Shown here: positions 37,761-46,919 of the stretch, one piece after another
Layout of the letters: the number at the start of each line of letters is the position of its first letter
How positions within the stretch are numbered: position 1 is the stretch's first letter
Source of the DNA: Microcaldota archaeon
GTDB lineage: Archaea; Micrarchaeota; Micrarchaeia; CABMEP01
DNA: 49,580 nucleotides
Direction: 5' to 3'
Assembly (NCBI GenBank): GCA_026413625.1
Contig: JAOAKO010000001.1
Coordinates: forward strand, 36,977 to 86,556
Translations under genes and position numbers: made by a program
Notes under the pieces: model-generated
Database searches by the model: none
Seen by the model: the letters and a program-made list of their open reading frames with translations, nothing else
What the model was told of the DNA's origin: nothing

Positions 37761-39101
37761 GTGTATGAATTGAAATACGAAAAAAATGAAGCAAGCGAAT
37801 TTGAAAGACTTGGACTGAAGAAAGAAAGCATAGCGGCCATTAAAGAAATGGGTTTTTCTACTCCGACTCCCATCCAGAGGGACGCTATTCCAATTCTTGC
37901 TCAGGGTGTGGATTTGGTAGCGCAGGCGCAGACCGGAAGCGGAAAGACTGCTGCATTTGGAATTCACATCGTAGAGAAGATTAAACTGAATGACCAATCG
38001 GTGCAAGCAATAATTTTAGTTCCAACTAGAGAACTCGCAGTCCAAGTTTCAAATGAAATCAAAAAAATCGCGAAATATTATAATGGATTTTCTATCGCCA
38101 CAATATATGGCGGAGCATCCATCAATGTTCAAACAGACATTCTTAAAAAGGGAGCGCATGTTGTGGTTGGAACGCCGGGAAGAGTCATCGACATGATAAA
38201 AAGAGGAGTGTTGAAGCTGAATAAAGTCGAAACATTGGTTTTGGACGAAGCTGACAGAATGCTTGACATGGGTTTTATGGATGATGTCGAATTCATAATA
38301 GAACAAACTCCGAGGACAAGGCAAACCCTTCTTTTCTCTGCAACAATGCCAGATGAGATAAAAAGACTGGCTAGTAAGTATATGAATCACCCTGAAAGCA
38401 TTAATGTAAGCACAGATGCGGTTCCGATAGACAAAATAAATCAGAGCTATATTGTTGTAGACAAGAAAGAAAAACTTAATGCGCTGATAAGAATACTGGA
38501 CAAGGAAAAGCCGCGTCTTTGCATAATTTTCACAAAAACCAAATTTTGGGCAGATAGGCTCGGAAGCATTCTTGCAAGAAAAGGAAAAAGAAATATTGTT
38601 TTGCATGGGGATTTGTCACAAAGCAAAAGAGATAAAGCAATAGGCATGTTTAAACAAAAGCATGTGCCGATATTGGTAGCGACAGACATTGCGGCAAGGG
38701 GGCTTGACATAAGCGGCGTGACGCATGTCATCAATTACGATATTCCGATGGATCCGAATAATTATGCACATAGGATAGGAAGGACGGCAAGAGCTGGAAA
38801 AGAAGGAAGGGCAATAACACTTGTAACTCCAGAAGAAATGCATGACTTCAAAATGATGCAAAGAAATGTTGGGATTTTTGTAAAAGAAGAGCGGGAGGGA
38901 ATGATTGAAGCGGACAAAGAAGCTGAAGCAGAAAAAGAATACGACGAATACTCTCTTGAAGAGAAATTCACTGCCTTTGATTTACATAGAATAAAGAAGG
39001 AAGAAGCTGGCAGACGCCAAGGGCATCATTACAAGCCACATGTGCAATCCCATACCCGATATGGGAGAAAGAAGCGTTTCGCTAAGAAAGGCAAAAAATA
39101 G
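37761..39101 (+). CDS. DEAD-box RNA helicase
   Basis: AQTGSGKTAAF, PTRELAVQ, DEADRML, SATMP, HRIGRTARAG. GTG start. Confidence 0.95.
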   Translation: MYELKYEKNEASEFERLGLKKESIAAIKEMGFSTPTPIQRDAIPILAQGVDLVAQAQTGSGKTAAFGIHIVEKIKLNDQSVQAIILVPTRELAVQVSNEIKKIAKYYNGFSIATIYGGASINVQTDILKKGAHVVVGTPGRVIDMIKRGVLKLNKVETLVLDEADRMLDMGFMDDVEFIIEQTPRTRQTLLFSATMPDEIKRLASKYMNHPESINVSTDAVPIDKINQSYIVVDKKEKLNALIRILDKEKPRLCIIFTKTKFWADRLGSILARKGKRNIVLHGDLSQSKRDKAIGMFKQKHVPILVATDIAARGLDISGVTHVINYDIPMDPNNYAHRIGRTARAGKEGRAITLVTPEEMHDFKMMQRNVGIFVKEEREGMIEADKEAEAEKEYDEYSLEEKFTAFDLHRIKKEEAGRRQGHHYKPHVQSHTRYGRKKRFAKKGKK

Positions 39102-39102
39102 T

Positions 39103-40581
39103 TTAAACGAGCGCTCTTTTCACGAACGGATGCTCTTCAAATCTCTTAGTAGCATTCAATATCTCTTTTCTCAGCGGTGGGAAATGGCGCTCGAGGAGAC
39201 GAATTTGTTTTCCTGCTTCGAGAATGTCCCTTGCAAATTGCTTGCCTGCAACGCTGTTTGGCTCGCTCCACCAGTGTGGGCACGATGTCAGAGCGTTCGC
39301 CCACCTCATTTTTGCAATCCATAACCTTTTTCTTTCTATTCTATCCATTTGGTTCTCTTTGTTCGTCAGTTCATCAAGCAATGGAGGTATTAGCTCTTTT
39401 GCAGTGAAGAAAAACTGGGTTGAACTGTCAAAGTCTCGCTTTAGCCATCGGTTTGGTGCGCCTCCTGTCTCCATATCCCAAGTCTTATAAAGCAAAGGTT
39501 CGATTCCTTCTCTAAGCACTATTTCGCTTTCATCAAAGTTTGAAACATATGAAAATCCTATGTCAAAGTTTTTCATGAGATGCAGCATTAGGTAAAGGGA
39601 GTACACTCTTTCTTGCATATAAAATCCTATGGTTTCTGCGTCAGTATGGACAGCAAATCTGACGGTTTCCCCGGATTTCATCTTTTCCCAGTAAGGGTAT
39701 GGCTGGGTTTTTGCGACACTTTCAAAGAGGCGCGTAAAATACCAAAAGCCCACGTCCTTTGGATCAGAATTTGGAGGAAATGAAAACAGTTTTCGCGAGA
39801 AATAGTTGTTGCTGAATAATATGTTCACGGTAGCTGAATTACCGTTTGCAAAGTAATTTATTCTGTTTAATCTTCCTATGTCATAAAAGCCGCCTTTATT
39901 GTGATAGTCTGAATCCAATATGGTTACAAACTCCACAAAATTCTCCTTTTGAACCTTAGCAATCGCACCCATAAGAGAAGGCGAAATGGCGCATTCCGGA
40001 ATATGAAGCGAGATGTTTTTTCTTTTGATTTTAGCATAAGACAGGAATGCGGAAAGAGACGAACTGTATTCTTGGACCAGAAGTTTTTCATCTAAAAGAG
40101 GCGCGAATGAATGGTGATAGGAAGATATGCCGACGTCTACAAATCCATCCGCATAAAGGCACGATAATTTTTCCATGAATCTTGGATATCTGTTTCTGAT
40201 CATATCCAAGGTAACTTGCGGGAATGCGATGGAAATCGCATTAGGAAATTGTTCTCCTATAATTATCAATGGGACGTAGCAATCTGCTGCCGCGATAGCG
40301 ACAAGACTATCCTTTTGCTTTCTTTCAATTCCTAAAGACTTGATCTTCTCATAAAGATTGTGAAAAAACGGATTTTCATTGTCTGGAAATGGCTGCTTTT
40401 CAGCTTTAAAAGCCCTATTGCACCTAGGCTGATATGCGTTAAATAAAAAGGAAACCTTTAGTTTATTCTTCATTGAAGTTGAATACTCTATAAGTTTGCT
40501 AAAAAGCCATTTGTTTTCCCGTTCAAGCCAACCTATATATTCTGCTACAAACGGCTCCATATATGTATATTGGAAATGCAA
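39103..40581 (-). CDS. GH57-like glycosidase-fold protein (tentative)
   Basis: FLFNAYQPRCNRAF, SYHHSFAPLLDE, HIPECAISPSLM, AVHTDAETIGFYMQER resemble the motif order of GH57. Confidence 0.55.
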   Translation of the reverse strand: MHFQYTYMEPFVAEYIGWLERENKWLFSKLIEYSTSMKNKLKVSFLFNAYQPRCNRAFKAEKQPFPDNENPFFHNLYEKIKSLGIERKQKDSLVAIAAADCYVPLIIIGEQFPNAISIAFPQVTLDMIRNRYPRFMEKLSCLYADGFVDVGISSYHHSFAPLLDEKLLVQEYSSSLSAFLSYAKIKRKNISLHIPECAISPSLMGAIAKVQKENFVEFVTILDSDYHNKGGFYDIGRLNRINYFANGNSATVNILFSNNYFSRKLFSFPPNSDPKDVGFWYFTRLFESVAKTQPYPYWEKMKSGETVRFAVHTDAETIGFYMQERVYSLYLMLHLMKNFDIGFSYVSNFDESEIVLREGIEPLLYKTWDMETGGAPNRWLKRDFDSSTQFFFTAKELIPPLLDELTNKENQMDRIERKRLWIAKMRWANALTSCPHWWSEPNSVAGKQFARDILEAGKQIRLLERHFPPLRKEILNATKRFEEHPFVKRALV

Positions 40582-40594
40582 ATTAAATATCTTT

Positions 40595-40711
40595 CTATAT
40601 CTCCTCAGTTATCCTATATCCGCATTTCCTACATACCCATATTTTTGGGGGAGGAATTTCATTTGTCTGCCGCATTTCCTCTTTGCATAACGGACATTTT
40701 TTATATTTCAT
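40595..40711 (-). CDS. Small zinc-ribbon protein (38 aa)
   Basis: MKYKKCPLCKEEMRQTNEIPPPKIWVCRKCGYRITEEI; two CxxC pairs. Confidence 0.65.
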   Translation of the reverse strand: MKYKKCPLCKEEMRQTNEIPPPKIWVCRKCGYRITEEI

Positions 40712-40718
40712 TGGATGT

Positions 40719-41225
40719 TCACTCTTTTAATTTGTACCGATCTATACGTATTCTTTTTTCTCTTATTATCGATTCCTTAGACTCTTTATCGTTAATGTTT
40801 CTGATAATATTCTTCGTGTCCAAAAGGAGGTCTTTTTCCTTAGTTTGCCAATTAAAAATCGTTCCTCTCCATACTATGTCATAGTGATACGATCCTTTTC
40901 CGAAATGCCTCCTTATGAAGCGCGTAGCAATTTTCTCGTTGAAATGCTTACAAGAAAATACGTCTACAAATCCGTATCTGTATTCCGGCCATGTTTGTAT
41001 ATGAATTCCGCTTTCTGAGAGAATATAAAACGCAGTTATTCCGTTTTCCTCCGGCTTTTCTCCCTTAAATTGATAATTTAGTCTTGGTTCAAGGACTGTC
41101 AATTCAAATTCTTTGCAAAATTCGATAACAAAATTTTCAATAAAGTTTTTATCAGCTAATTTTTTTATATCCTCATTATTCTCGAGAATAAATTCCCATG
41201 TAACATGCGGCATTTTTGGCATCAT
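40719..41225 (-). CDS. S-adenosylmethionine decarboxylase (SpeD) homologue
   Basis: GITAFYILSESGIHIQTWPEYRYGFVDVFSCKHFN aligns to the SpeD ...[23 protein letters not shown] pyruvoyl site. Confidence 0.85.
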   Translation of the reverse strand: MMPKMPHVTWEFILENNEDIKKLADKNFIENFVIEFCKEFELTVLEPRLNYQFKGEKPEENGITAFYILSESGIHIQTWPEYRYGFVDVFSCKHFNEKIATRFIRRHFGKGSYHYDIVWRGTIFNWQTKEKDLLLDTKNIIRNINDKESKESIIREKRIRIDRYKLKE

Positions 41226-41471
41226 AAATATTTTTTATTCGAAAAAAATATAAATTTAATTTGAAAAAAGAATCCCTTTCATTGCCTCAGAAGCCGATTG
41301 TTCGCTTAACTCCGCTGCTTTAATGCTGTTTATCGATATAGGACGATGTAATAAAGGCAGGTGGGCGGCATACGTGCTCTAAAAATCTATTCGAAAGGTT
41401 TATATATAAACAGTGATTATATTATAATAAGCGGAATAATCTTATGCTATTCTTAGCTTTGAGGTGAAAAA

Positions 41472-42008
41472 ATGTTTAAAAGAATAAATGAAAACAGGCA
41501 TGAAAAATATAAAATGAAAATCAATAAACTGCCAACGGAAGAAGAAATAATGGCGGAAAAAAGAGATCAATTCAATTCAATATACGAAGCAGTAAAGGAT
41601 AACCGACTAAAGCTGACTTATGAAGTTGCTAGCTTGCTAGCCGAAAAGATGACTGATGAAGAAGAAGCGGAAAAACTGGTTGAGCTTATAATTGAAAGCA
41701 AAGATATGAATAAAATTAGAGCAAGATTTGAGCGAAAGTTCAGATTAGAGACGGATCCCGTAAAGATTCAATTTGTTTCCCTGCTTTGCCAGCGATGCTA
41801 TGGTAAAAATTTAGATACAAAATATAAAGAGGCAAATAAAAACATTAGATACGAATGGATGGACATACTTGCGGAAAGCGAAAGCGAAGATATAGAAGAG
41901 GTCGCCTTCAAAGCTGCATTTAAATATGGGATGAAAGAAGCAGAAAAGGACAACGAAAAAGTCTTGAAGGACTATTACAGACAAAAAGACAAATGGTACA
42001 AGAAGTAA
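41472..42008 (+). CDS. Uncharacterised alpha-helical protein
   Basis: 178 aa ORF; TATA-like gtttatatataaac at 41398-41411 and gaggtg RBS upstream. Confidence 0.65.
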   Translation: MFKRINENRHEKYKMKINKLPTEEEIMAEKRDQFNSIYEAVKDNRLKLTYEVASLLAEKMTDEEEAEKLVELIIESKDMNKIRARFERKFRLETDPVKIQFVSLLCQRCYGKNLDTKYKEANKNIRYEWMDILAESESEDIEEVAFKAAFKYGMKEAEKDNEKVLKDYYRQKDKWYKK

Positions 42009-42116
42009 CCAGGTTTTAAGGCGCTTGATATTTCTTTCTTTGTCTTACTTTTATCTGTCTGATAAAGCTTTTAAATTTAAACAATAAACTAAATTTATTG
42101 ATTAGGTGGTTGTGTG

Positions 42117-42506
42117 ATGGATAAAAAAAGAGGTATGGAACTTACAGCTTTATCTACAATTTTATTTCTTTTTTACTTAATTATTGCATTTATTTTTATA
42201 AATGATACTTCTTATAGGGGTTTTAAACTATTTCCAATCCCTATTGAACATGATTATATTATACTGGCGTCTTTATTTTTTGTTTTATACTCTCTCTATC
42301 GAATATGGACATGGAAACGCAATGCGCCCATTCTTTATCTAATTTCAACTACAATATTGATAGTAATCAGTTTTTCATATTGTAAGATAGGGTTTTGTAG
42401 TGGTATGCTTGCATATATATTAAACGTGGTATTTTGGTTATCTATAGCAGGAATAATTTTGATGTGGATTGCACTTAGATCTAAGAAAGAAATGTTTGAT
42501 CAGTAA
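42117..42506 (+). CDS. Uncharacterised multi-TM membrane protein
   Basis: About four hydrophobic segments; ggtggttgtg upstream. Confidence 0.65.
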   Translation: MDKKRGMELTALSTILFLFYLIIAFIFINDTSYRGFKLFPIPIEHDYIILASLFFVLYSLYRIWTWKRNAPILYLISTTILIVISFSYCKIGFCSGMLAYILNVVFWLSIAGIILMWIALRSKKEMFDQ

Positions 42507-42585
42507 AATCATCTGAAACGTTTAAAACTCAGTAACAAAATTATAGAAGGCTTATGAAAAAGCCATTTCAACCGCTATAAGAGAT

Positions 42586-43548
42586 CTATTCGTCCTTCCA
42601 ACCGTATCTCTTTTTCAAGTACAATTTAACATACTGCTCTACATGTCTCGGGAAGTTTTTGGCAATCCAAACCGCGGTGCGGTCCGGATCTAAGCATATT
42701 TTTTCGTATTCCTTTTTTTCAAGGAGCCATGACATGAGTTCTGTTTGCTTGACATCGCTGTTTTCATTCTCTTTGTTACCCTTGTTAAATGCAATAAGTT
42801 CCTTTTTGCCTAAGGCATTGTATTTGAGAGAGTATATGCAATAGATGGATTGGACAGCCTTCATAGATACGCCATCATGCTGAAAGAGCAATGCCGCTGT
42901 CTGAAAATTATTTACATTTCCATAATAGCGAAATCTCGTTTTATCCAAATCGAAAATCCTGTTCATTACAAAATTAATGTCATTGACTGAGACCCATTTG
43001 CCATTAAACTCCTTAATTATGCTGTATGTAGCTGCTATTCTTTCATAATGCATCTTGATGTGCTTCACTAACAATTCCGTTAGGAGTTCAATGTCTTGCT
43101 GAGACCTGGAATATCTTTTTTGTATGCGAGCTTCTTCTAGCCTTTCGTAGATGTTATTTAGGTCTATATTTTTTATAGATACGATATCGTTTATAATAGA
43201 CTTTAAGTTTTTGTCCTTTTCAAAATCCGACATGTAATCTCTTCTTTCGAGAAAATATAAAATTGCGTCTCTTGTGTCTTTGCTCACGCCCTCTTTAAAT
43301 AGCCTGTGCATAAATCTGCTTCTCGCATTTAAAATCATAGCTTTGACCTTATTATAAGACCTATTCACTGCTCCCGCAATCTCCTTTTGGTCTTTTCCCT
43401 TAAAATTCAGAATCACCAAACCTTCTGACAAAGGATCAAGGCTTGAAATCGATTTCTTAATCTTCTCAAGATTGGACTTAAGGATCCCGCCAATCTTCTG
43501 CGGGTTTAAATTATTAAGTTCCATAGATATTTTTAATCCATAAGTCAT
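42586..43548 (-). CDS. Protein with N-terminal sigma-70 region 4-like HTH
   Basis: SSLDPLSEGLVILNFKGKDQKEIAGAVNRSYNKVKAMILNARSRFMHRL. Confidence 0.6.
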   Translation of the reverse strand: MTYGLKISMELNNLNPQKIGGILKSNLEKIKKSISSLDPLSEGLVILNFKGKDQKEIAGAVNRSYNKVKAMILNARSRFMHRLFKEGVSKDTRDAILYFLERRDYMSDFEKDKNLKSIINDIVSIKNIDLNNIYERLEEARIQKRYSRSQQDIELLTELLVKHIKMHYERIAATYSIIKEFNGKWVSVNDINFVMNRIFDLDKTRFRYYGNVNNFQTAALLFQHDGVSMKAVQSIYCIYSLKYNALGKKELIAFNKGNKENENSDVKQTELMSWLLEKKEYEKICLDPDRTAVWIAKNFPRHVEQYVKLYLKKRYGWKDE

Positions 43549-43640
43549 ATAAAAACCTTTTGCTCGAAATGATTGACTGCAATTTACAATAGTTTTTATT
43601 ATTTGCCGTTTAATATCATATACCTCTTAGGTGATCCTAA

Positions 43641-45077
43641 ATGGGCAAAAATAATTTGCTTTTGTATTTGGGTTGGATAGGGCTTATATTGGCCATTATC
43701 GTTCTTTTTGCGATGATATCATCGTATACGAGAGACTTTTCAGTTCGGATTATGTATATAATCTTCTTTGTGCTCATGCTAATTCTTTTGGTGGGAAAGG
43801 AAATCCAAAATCAAAGAAGATTTGCGCTAATAAATAAATTAGAAAAAACGCCCTTGACTTCCTTAGACAACGCTACAGATGGAATTCCCATAGCTGGCGA
43901 AGGAACGATAGTAACTGTTCCATCAAAATCCAAGAATGAGAACATATATCGCCATTATTTTGAAATTACGTACATGTTAGATGCGAATCTGCTTCGCTCA
44001 GTTGCAAACAAAGCGATAACCTCGCTTGCAAGCAAGATCGGATATTCAAACTTAAATCGATTCGAACTAAAAAGAGTAGCTAAAGGAATTGAAAATACGC
44101 AATATGCATACGGCGAAATCAATGTTACAAAAGACATAGTCGAAGGAAATGATGCGGTAATAATAGATAAAGATGGCAATAAAATAAACGTAAAGTTCCA
44201 AGACCTAAACAAATGTTCGCCATTGACTGAACTGTTTTTAACTGCAGATATACTGTCGATCATTACTAAAATTTTGTCTCCAGGTTCTAAGAATTATGCA
44301 GAAATCGAGCCGAGTTATGTGGTCGCAGATAAAAAAGGCATGGAAATTGCCATTGAAGCGGGAATCAAAAGCGGAGATAACATATACTATACGGGTGTCG
44401 TCAAAAAAGAAAACGGTGAGTTATACTTAACCCCAACAAATGATTTTCCATTGATTTTGAGCCATAAGGATAAATACAAATATATCGAAGAAAACCTTAA
44501 GTCAAAAGAAGATGAAGAAACTGGTATATTTAACATAATTGCACTCTACATATTTTTGTTTTTAAGTGCGTCATTCTTCATGTCTTCGCAATTGCTTCTT
44601 GCAATATTGTATGGATTCTCTCCATTTATACTCGTAATTGTCGGCGTCTACTTTGTACGCCTTAACAATATTTTAGTGAGATTTGAAGAATCTTGTTACA
44701 ATGCCAAATATGGAATTGATGTAGAATACAAAAGAAGAGCGGATTTAATACCTAAAATAATTGAGGTAGTAAAAGGATATGTAAAGCATGAAAAAACAGT
44801 TTTGGAAGAGCTATCTAAAATCAGATCGAGCCTGGAAGGGAATAATGCTAGCTCGTATTCCATCTTGATCAAATTTGAAAATTATCCAGAATTAAAAGCG
44901 TCTGATTTATTCCTAAAGCTAATGCGACAGTTAAAGGACACCGAAGACCGCATCGCCCAAATGAGAGAACTTTATAATAATCGAGTTGCGAATTATAATA
45001 AATTCGTTACAAAGTTTCCGAATAGCATATTTGTCAAGCTGGCTGGGAAATCAAAATTGGAATACGAACAAATTTGA
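43641..45077 (+). CDS. Membrane protein with C-terminal LemA-like domain
   Basis: N-terminal TM pair, middle soluble domain, C-terminal YNAKYGIDVEYKRRADLIPKIIEVVKGYVKHEKTVLEELSKIRSSL..ENYPELKAS..RQLKDTEDRIAQMRELYNNRVANYNKFVTKFPNSIFVKL. Confidence 0.85.
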   Translation: MGKNNLLLYLGWIGLILAIIVLFAMISSYTRDFSVRIMYIIFFVLMLILLVGKEIQNQRRFALINKLEKTPLTSLDNATDGIPIAGEGTIVTVPSKSKNENIYRHYFEITYMLDANLLRSVANKAITSLASKIGYSNLNRFELKRVAKGIENTQYAYGEINVTKDIVEGNDAVIIDKDGNKINVKFQDLNKCSPLTELFLTADILSIITKILSPGSKNYAEIEPSYVVADKKGMEIAIEAGIKSGDNIYYTGVVKKENGELYLTPTNDFPLILSHKDKYKYIEENLKSKEDEETGIFNIIALYIFLFLSASFFMSSQLLLAILYGFSPFILVIVGVYFVRLNNILVRFEESCYNAKYGIDVEYKRRADLIPKIIEVVKGYVKHEKTVLEELSKIRSSLEGNNASSYSILIKFENYPELKASDLFLKLMRQLKDTEDRIAQMRELYNNRVANYNKFVTKFPNSIFVKLAGKSKLEYEQI

Positions 45078-45130
45078 CAAGTACTTGGATTCGACTGTGA
45101 AGGTAAAGGAATAGCTCTAAGTGATTTGAG

Positions 45131-45369
45131 TTGATAAATAAAATTGTGGAAGGAAAGACATACTCATCAACGGCAAAGACATAGAGGAGATTTTAAATAA
45201 GAAAAAGGCATTGAAATCCAACAGATGCCAAGACTGTTGCAAGATGATTGGCCATTCGGTCGAATGCCGTACTTTTGAATACAATGGCAAAACGTATAAC
45301 TATATTCCAAAAAGAATGATTGTTGATGCCATTAAAATTTTTACAAAACAGGAAAAACGTTCACATTAA
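45131..45369 (+). pseudogene. Frameshifted small Cys-rich protein gene (or unannotated start)
   Basis: TTG frame LINKIVEGKTY joins by a 1-nt shift to LINGKDIEEILNKKKALKSNRCQDCCKMIGHSVECRTFEYNGKTYNYIPKRMIVDAIKIFTKQEKRSH*. Confidence 0.45.
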
Positions 45370-45462
45370 GAAAGAAGCATTGTCAAAACATTTCAGAAAG
45401 AAAACTGCTGCCGATTAAAATCTAAACGATTATAAATTTACCAATTAATTATTTTTGATACC

Positions 45463-46170
45463 ATGTCAACTATGCCAAACAGATGCAAGGCGATAATCTT
45501 CGATCTCGACAATACATTGATAGACTTCATGAAGATGAAGCAGCTTGCCTGCAGAGCTGCAGTGGACGCAATGATCAGGGCAGGCTTGAAATCAGACAGA
45601 AAAAAGGCATTATCCCTTATTTTCAATTTGTACGACAGATACGGATATGAATACAAAGAGATTTTCCAGGCGCTTCTTAGGGAGATGACAGGAAGCGTTG
45701 ATTACGGAATAGTCGGCGCAGGGATAGCTGCGTACAGAAAGACAAGGGAGTCTGGATTGCTAGTGCCTTATCCAAAAGTAAGAGAAACGCTTGCGAGGCT
45801 AAGGAAAAGAGGAATTAGGCTTGCTGTTGTTACCGATGCGCCAAAAATAGAAGCCTGGATAAGGCTTGCTGCGATGGGAATACAAAATGAATTCGATGTT
45901 GTGATAACATACGAAGACTCAAAGGTAAAGAAGCCGAGCACAAAACCGTTTCTTATGGCGTTAAAGAAGATGAAGGTAAGGCCCGAAGAAGCAATGGTGG
46001 TGGGGGATTCTGTAACTAAAGACATAGAACCTGGAAATAAAATTGGGGCTGTCACGGTTCTAGCAAAATATGGCGAGAAAAAGAAGAATAGGAAGAAATT
46101 CGGGAATGAGAAATCAGCGCGTCCCTCATTCCAGATAAAGAGATTCTCTGACATCCTAAAGCTTGTTTAG
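45463..46170 (+). CDS. HAD-superfamily hydrolase
   Basis: IIFDLDNTLIDF, VVTDAPK, KPSTKPF, VGDSVTKDIEPG. Confidence 0.93.
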   Translation: MSTMPNRCKAIIFDLDNTLIDFMKMKQLACRAAVDAMIRAGLKSDRKKALSLIFNLYDRYGYEYKEIFQALLREMTGSVDYGIVGAGIAAYRKTRESGLLVPYPKVRETLARLRKRGIRLAVVTDAPKIEAWIRLAAMGIQNEFDVVITYEDSKVKKPSTKPFLMALKKMKVRPEEAMVVGDSVTKDIEPGNKIGAVTVLAKYGEKKKNRKKFGNEKSARPSFQIKRFSDILKLV

Positions 46171-46814
46171 ACTCTTTCGCACCATTCGCATTTTTCTTTC
46201 GGGCAGGGTCCTTTCAGCAGAGAGATCGCTTCCCTGAAAATCCTTTCCGCATTTTCAACGTTCACGCTCATCTTTACAAGCTCGCTGTCGAATATAACTT
46301 CTCCGGTTTCTGTGACTTTTTTCGGCACGTAAAAAATAATAAATGCGAAATTCTCTGTAGAATAGCCGTTCTTTCGCAGAAGGAAAGTATATATGTCCAG
46401 CTGATGCTGATATGCTTTATATGTTTCCTCTTTTGCTGGGAATCCTCGCGTTTTATAGTCCAACACAACCAGCTTATTGCCCTTGACAAGAAGATTGTCT
46501 ATTCCTCCGCGCAGAACGTTGCCTTCTTCGTCCTTCCATGATATTCCTTTCCTCGCATTTCTCCATTCTCTGAGCAGAGAGGTGTCTTGAAACAGGCTGT
46601 AGCCTTGCCTGCATTCGCTGTTTCTCAGCTCTGGCGGAAGCTCACCGCGGTCTCTGAACCTGTCAAAATGCTCTTTCAATATCCTGTCCATTCCTGAAGG
46701 CAGAGTAGGGAATCCGGCGGAGGGGCGCTTCCATACCTTGTGCTTCTCCAGCCAGAAGCACCTCGGGCATTCCAGGAAAAGATTAATGGACGATGGAGAC
46801 AATTCAAACGGCAT
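46167..46814 (-). CDS. Cas4/RecB-like Fe-S PD-(D/E)XK nuclease
   Basis: LSPSSINLFLECPRCFWLE, GGIDNLLVKGNKLVVLDYKTRG, YQHQLDIYTFLL, CPKEKCEWC. Confidence 0.85.
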   Translation of the reverse strand: MPFELSPSSINLFLECPRCFWLEKHKVWKRPSAGFPTLPSGMDRILKEHFDRFRDRGELPPELRNSECRQGYSLFQDTSLLREWRNARKGISWKDEEGNVLRGGIDNLLVKGNKLVVLDYKTRGFPAKEETYKAYQHQLDIYTFLLRKNGYSTENFAFIIFYVPKKVTETGEVIFDSELVKMSVNVENAERIFREAISLLKGPCPKEKCEWCERV

Positions 46815-46919
46815 CTAATGGATATTTTATCAAAAGTTTAAAAACATTAACATAGCCGTGCAATATCACTGGAAACTAGGCTCAAAAAGAATTAAAAAAG
46901 ATATTAATAAATAGAGTTT

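Noticed and set aside
38049-38971. Minus-strand ORFs of 69-185 aa opposite the DEAD-box helicase
   Set aside because: Antisense to a high-confidence gene; no recognisable domains.
41280-41400. Possible tRNA or stable RNA in the GC-richer intergenic patch
   Set aside because: No T-loop GTTCGANNC, no acceptor pairing found by eye; kept only as a low-interest remnant finding.
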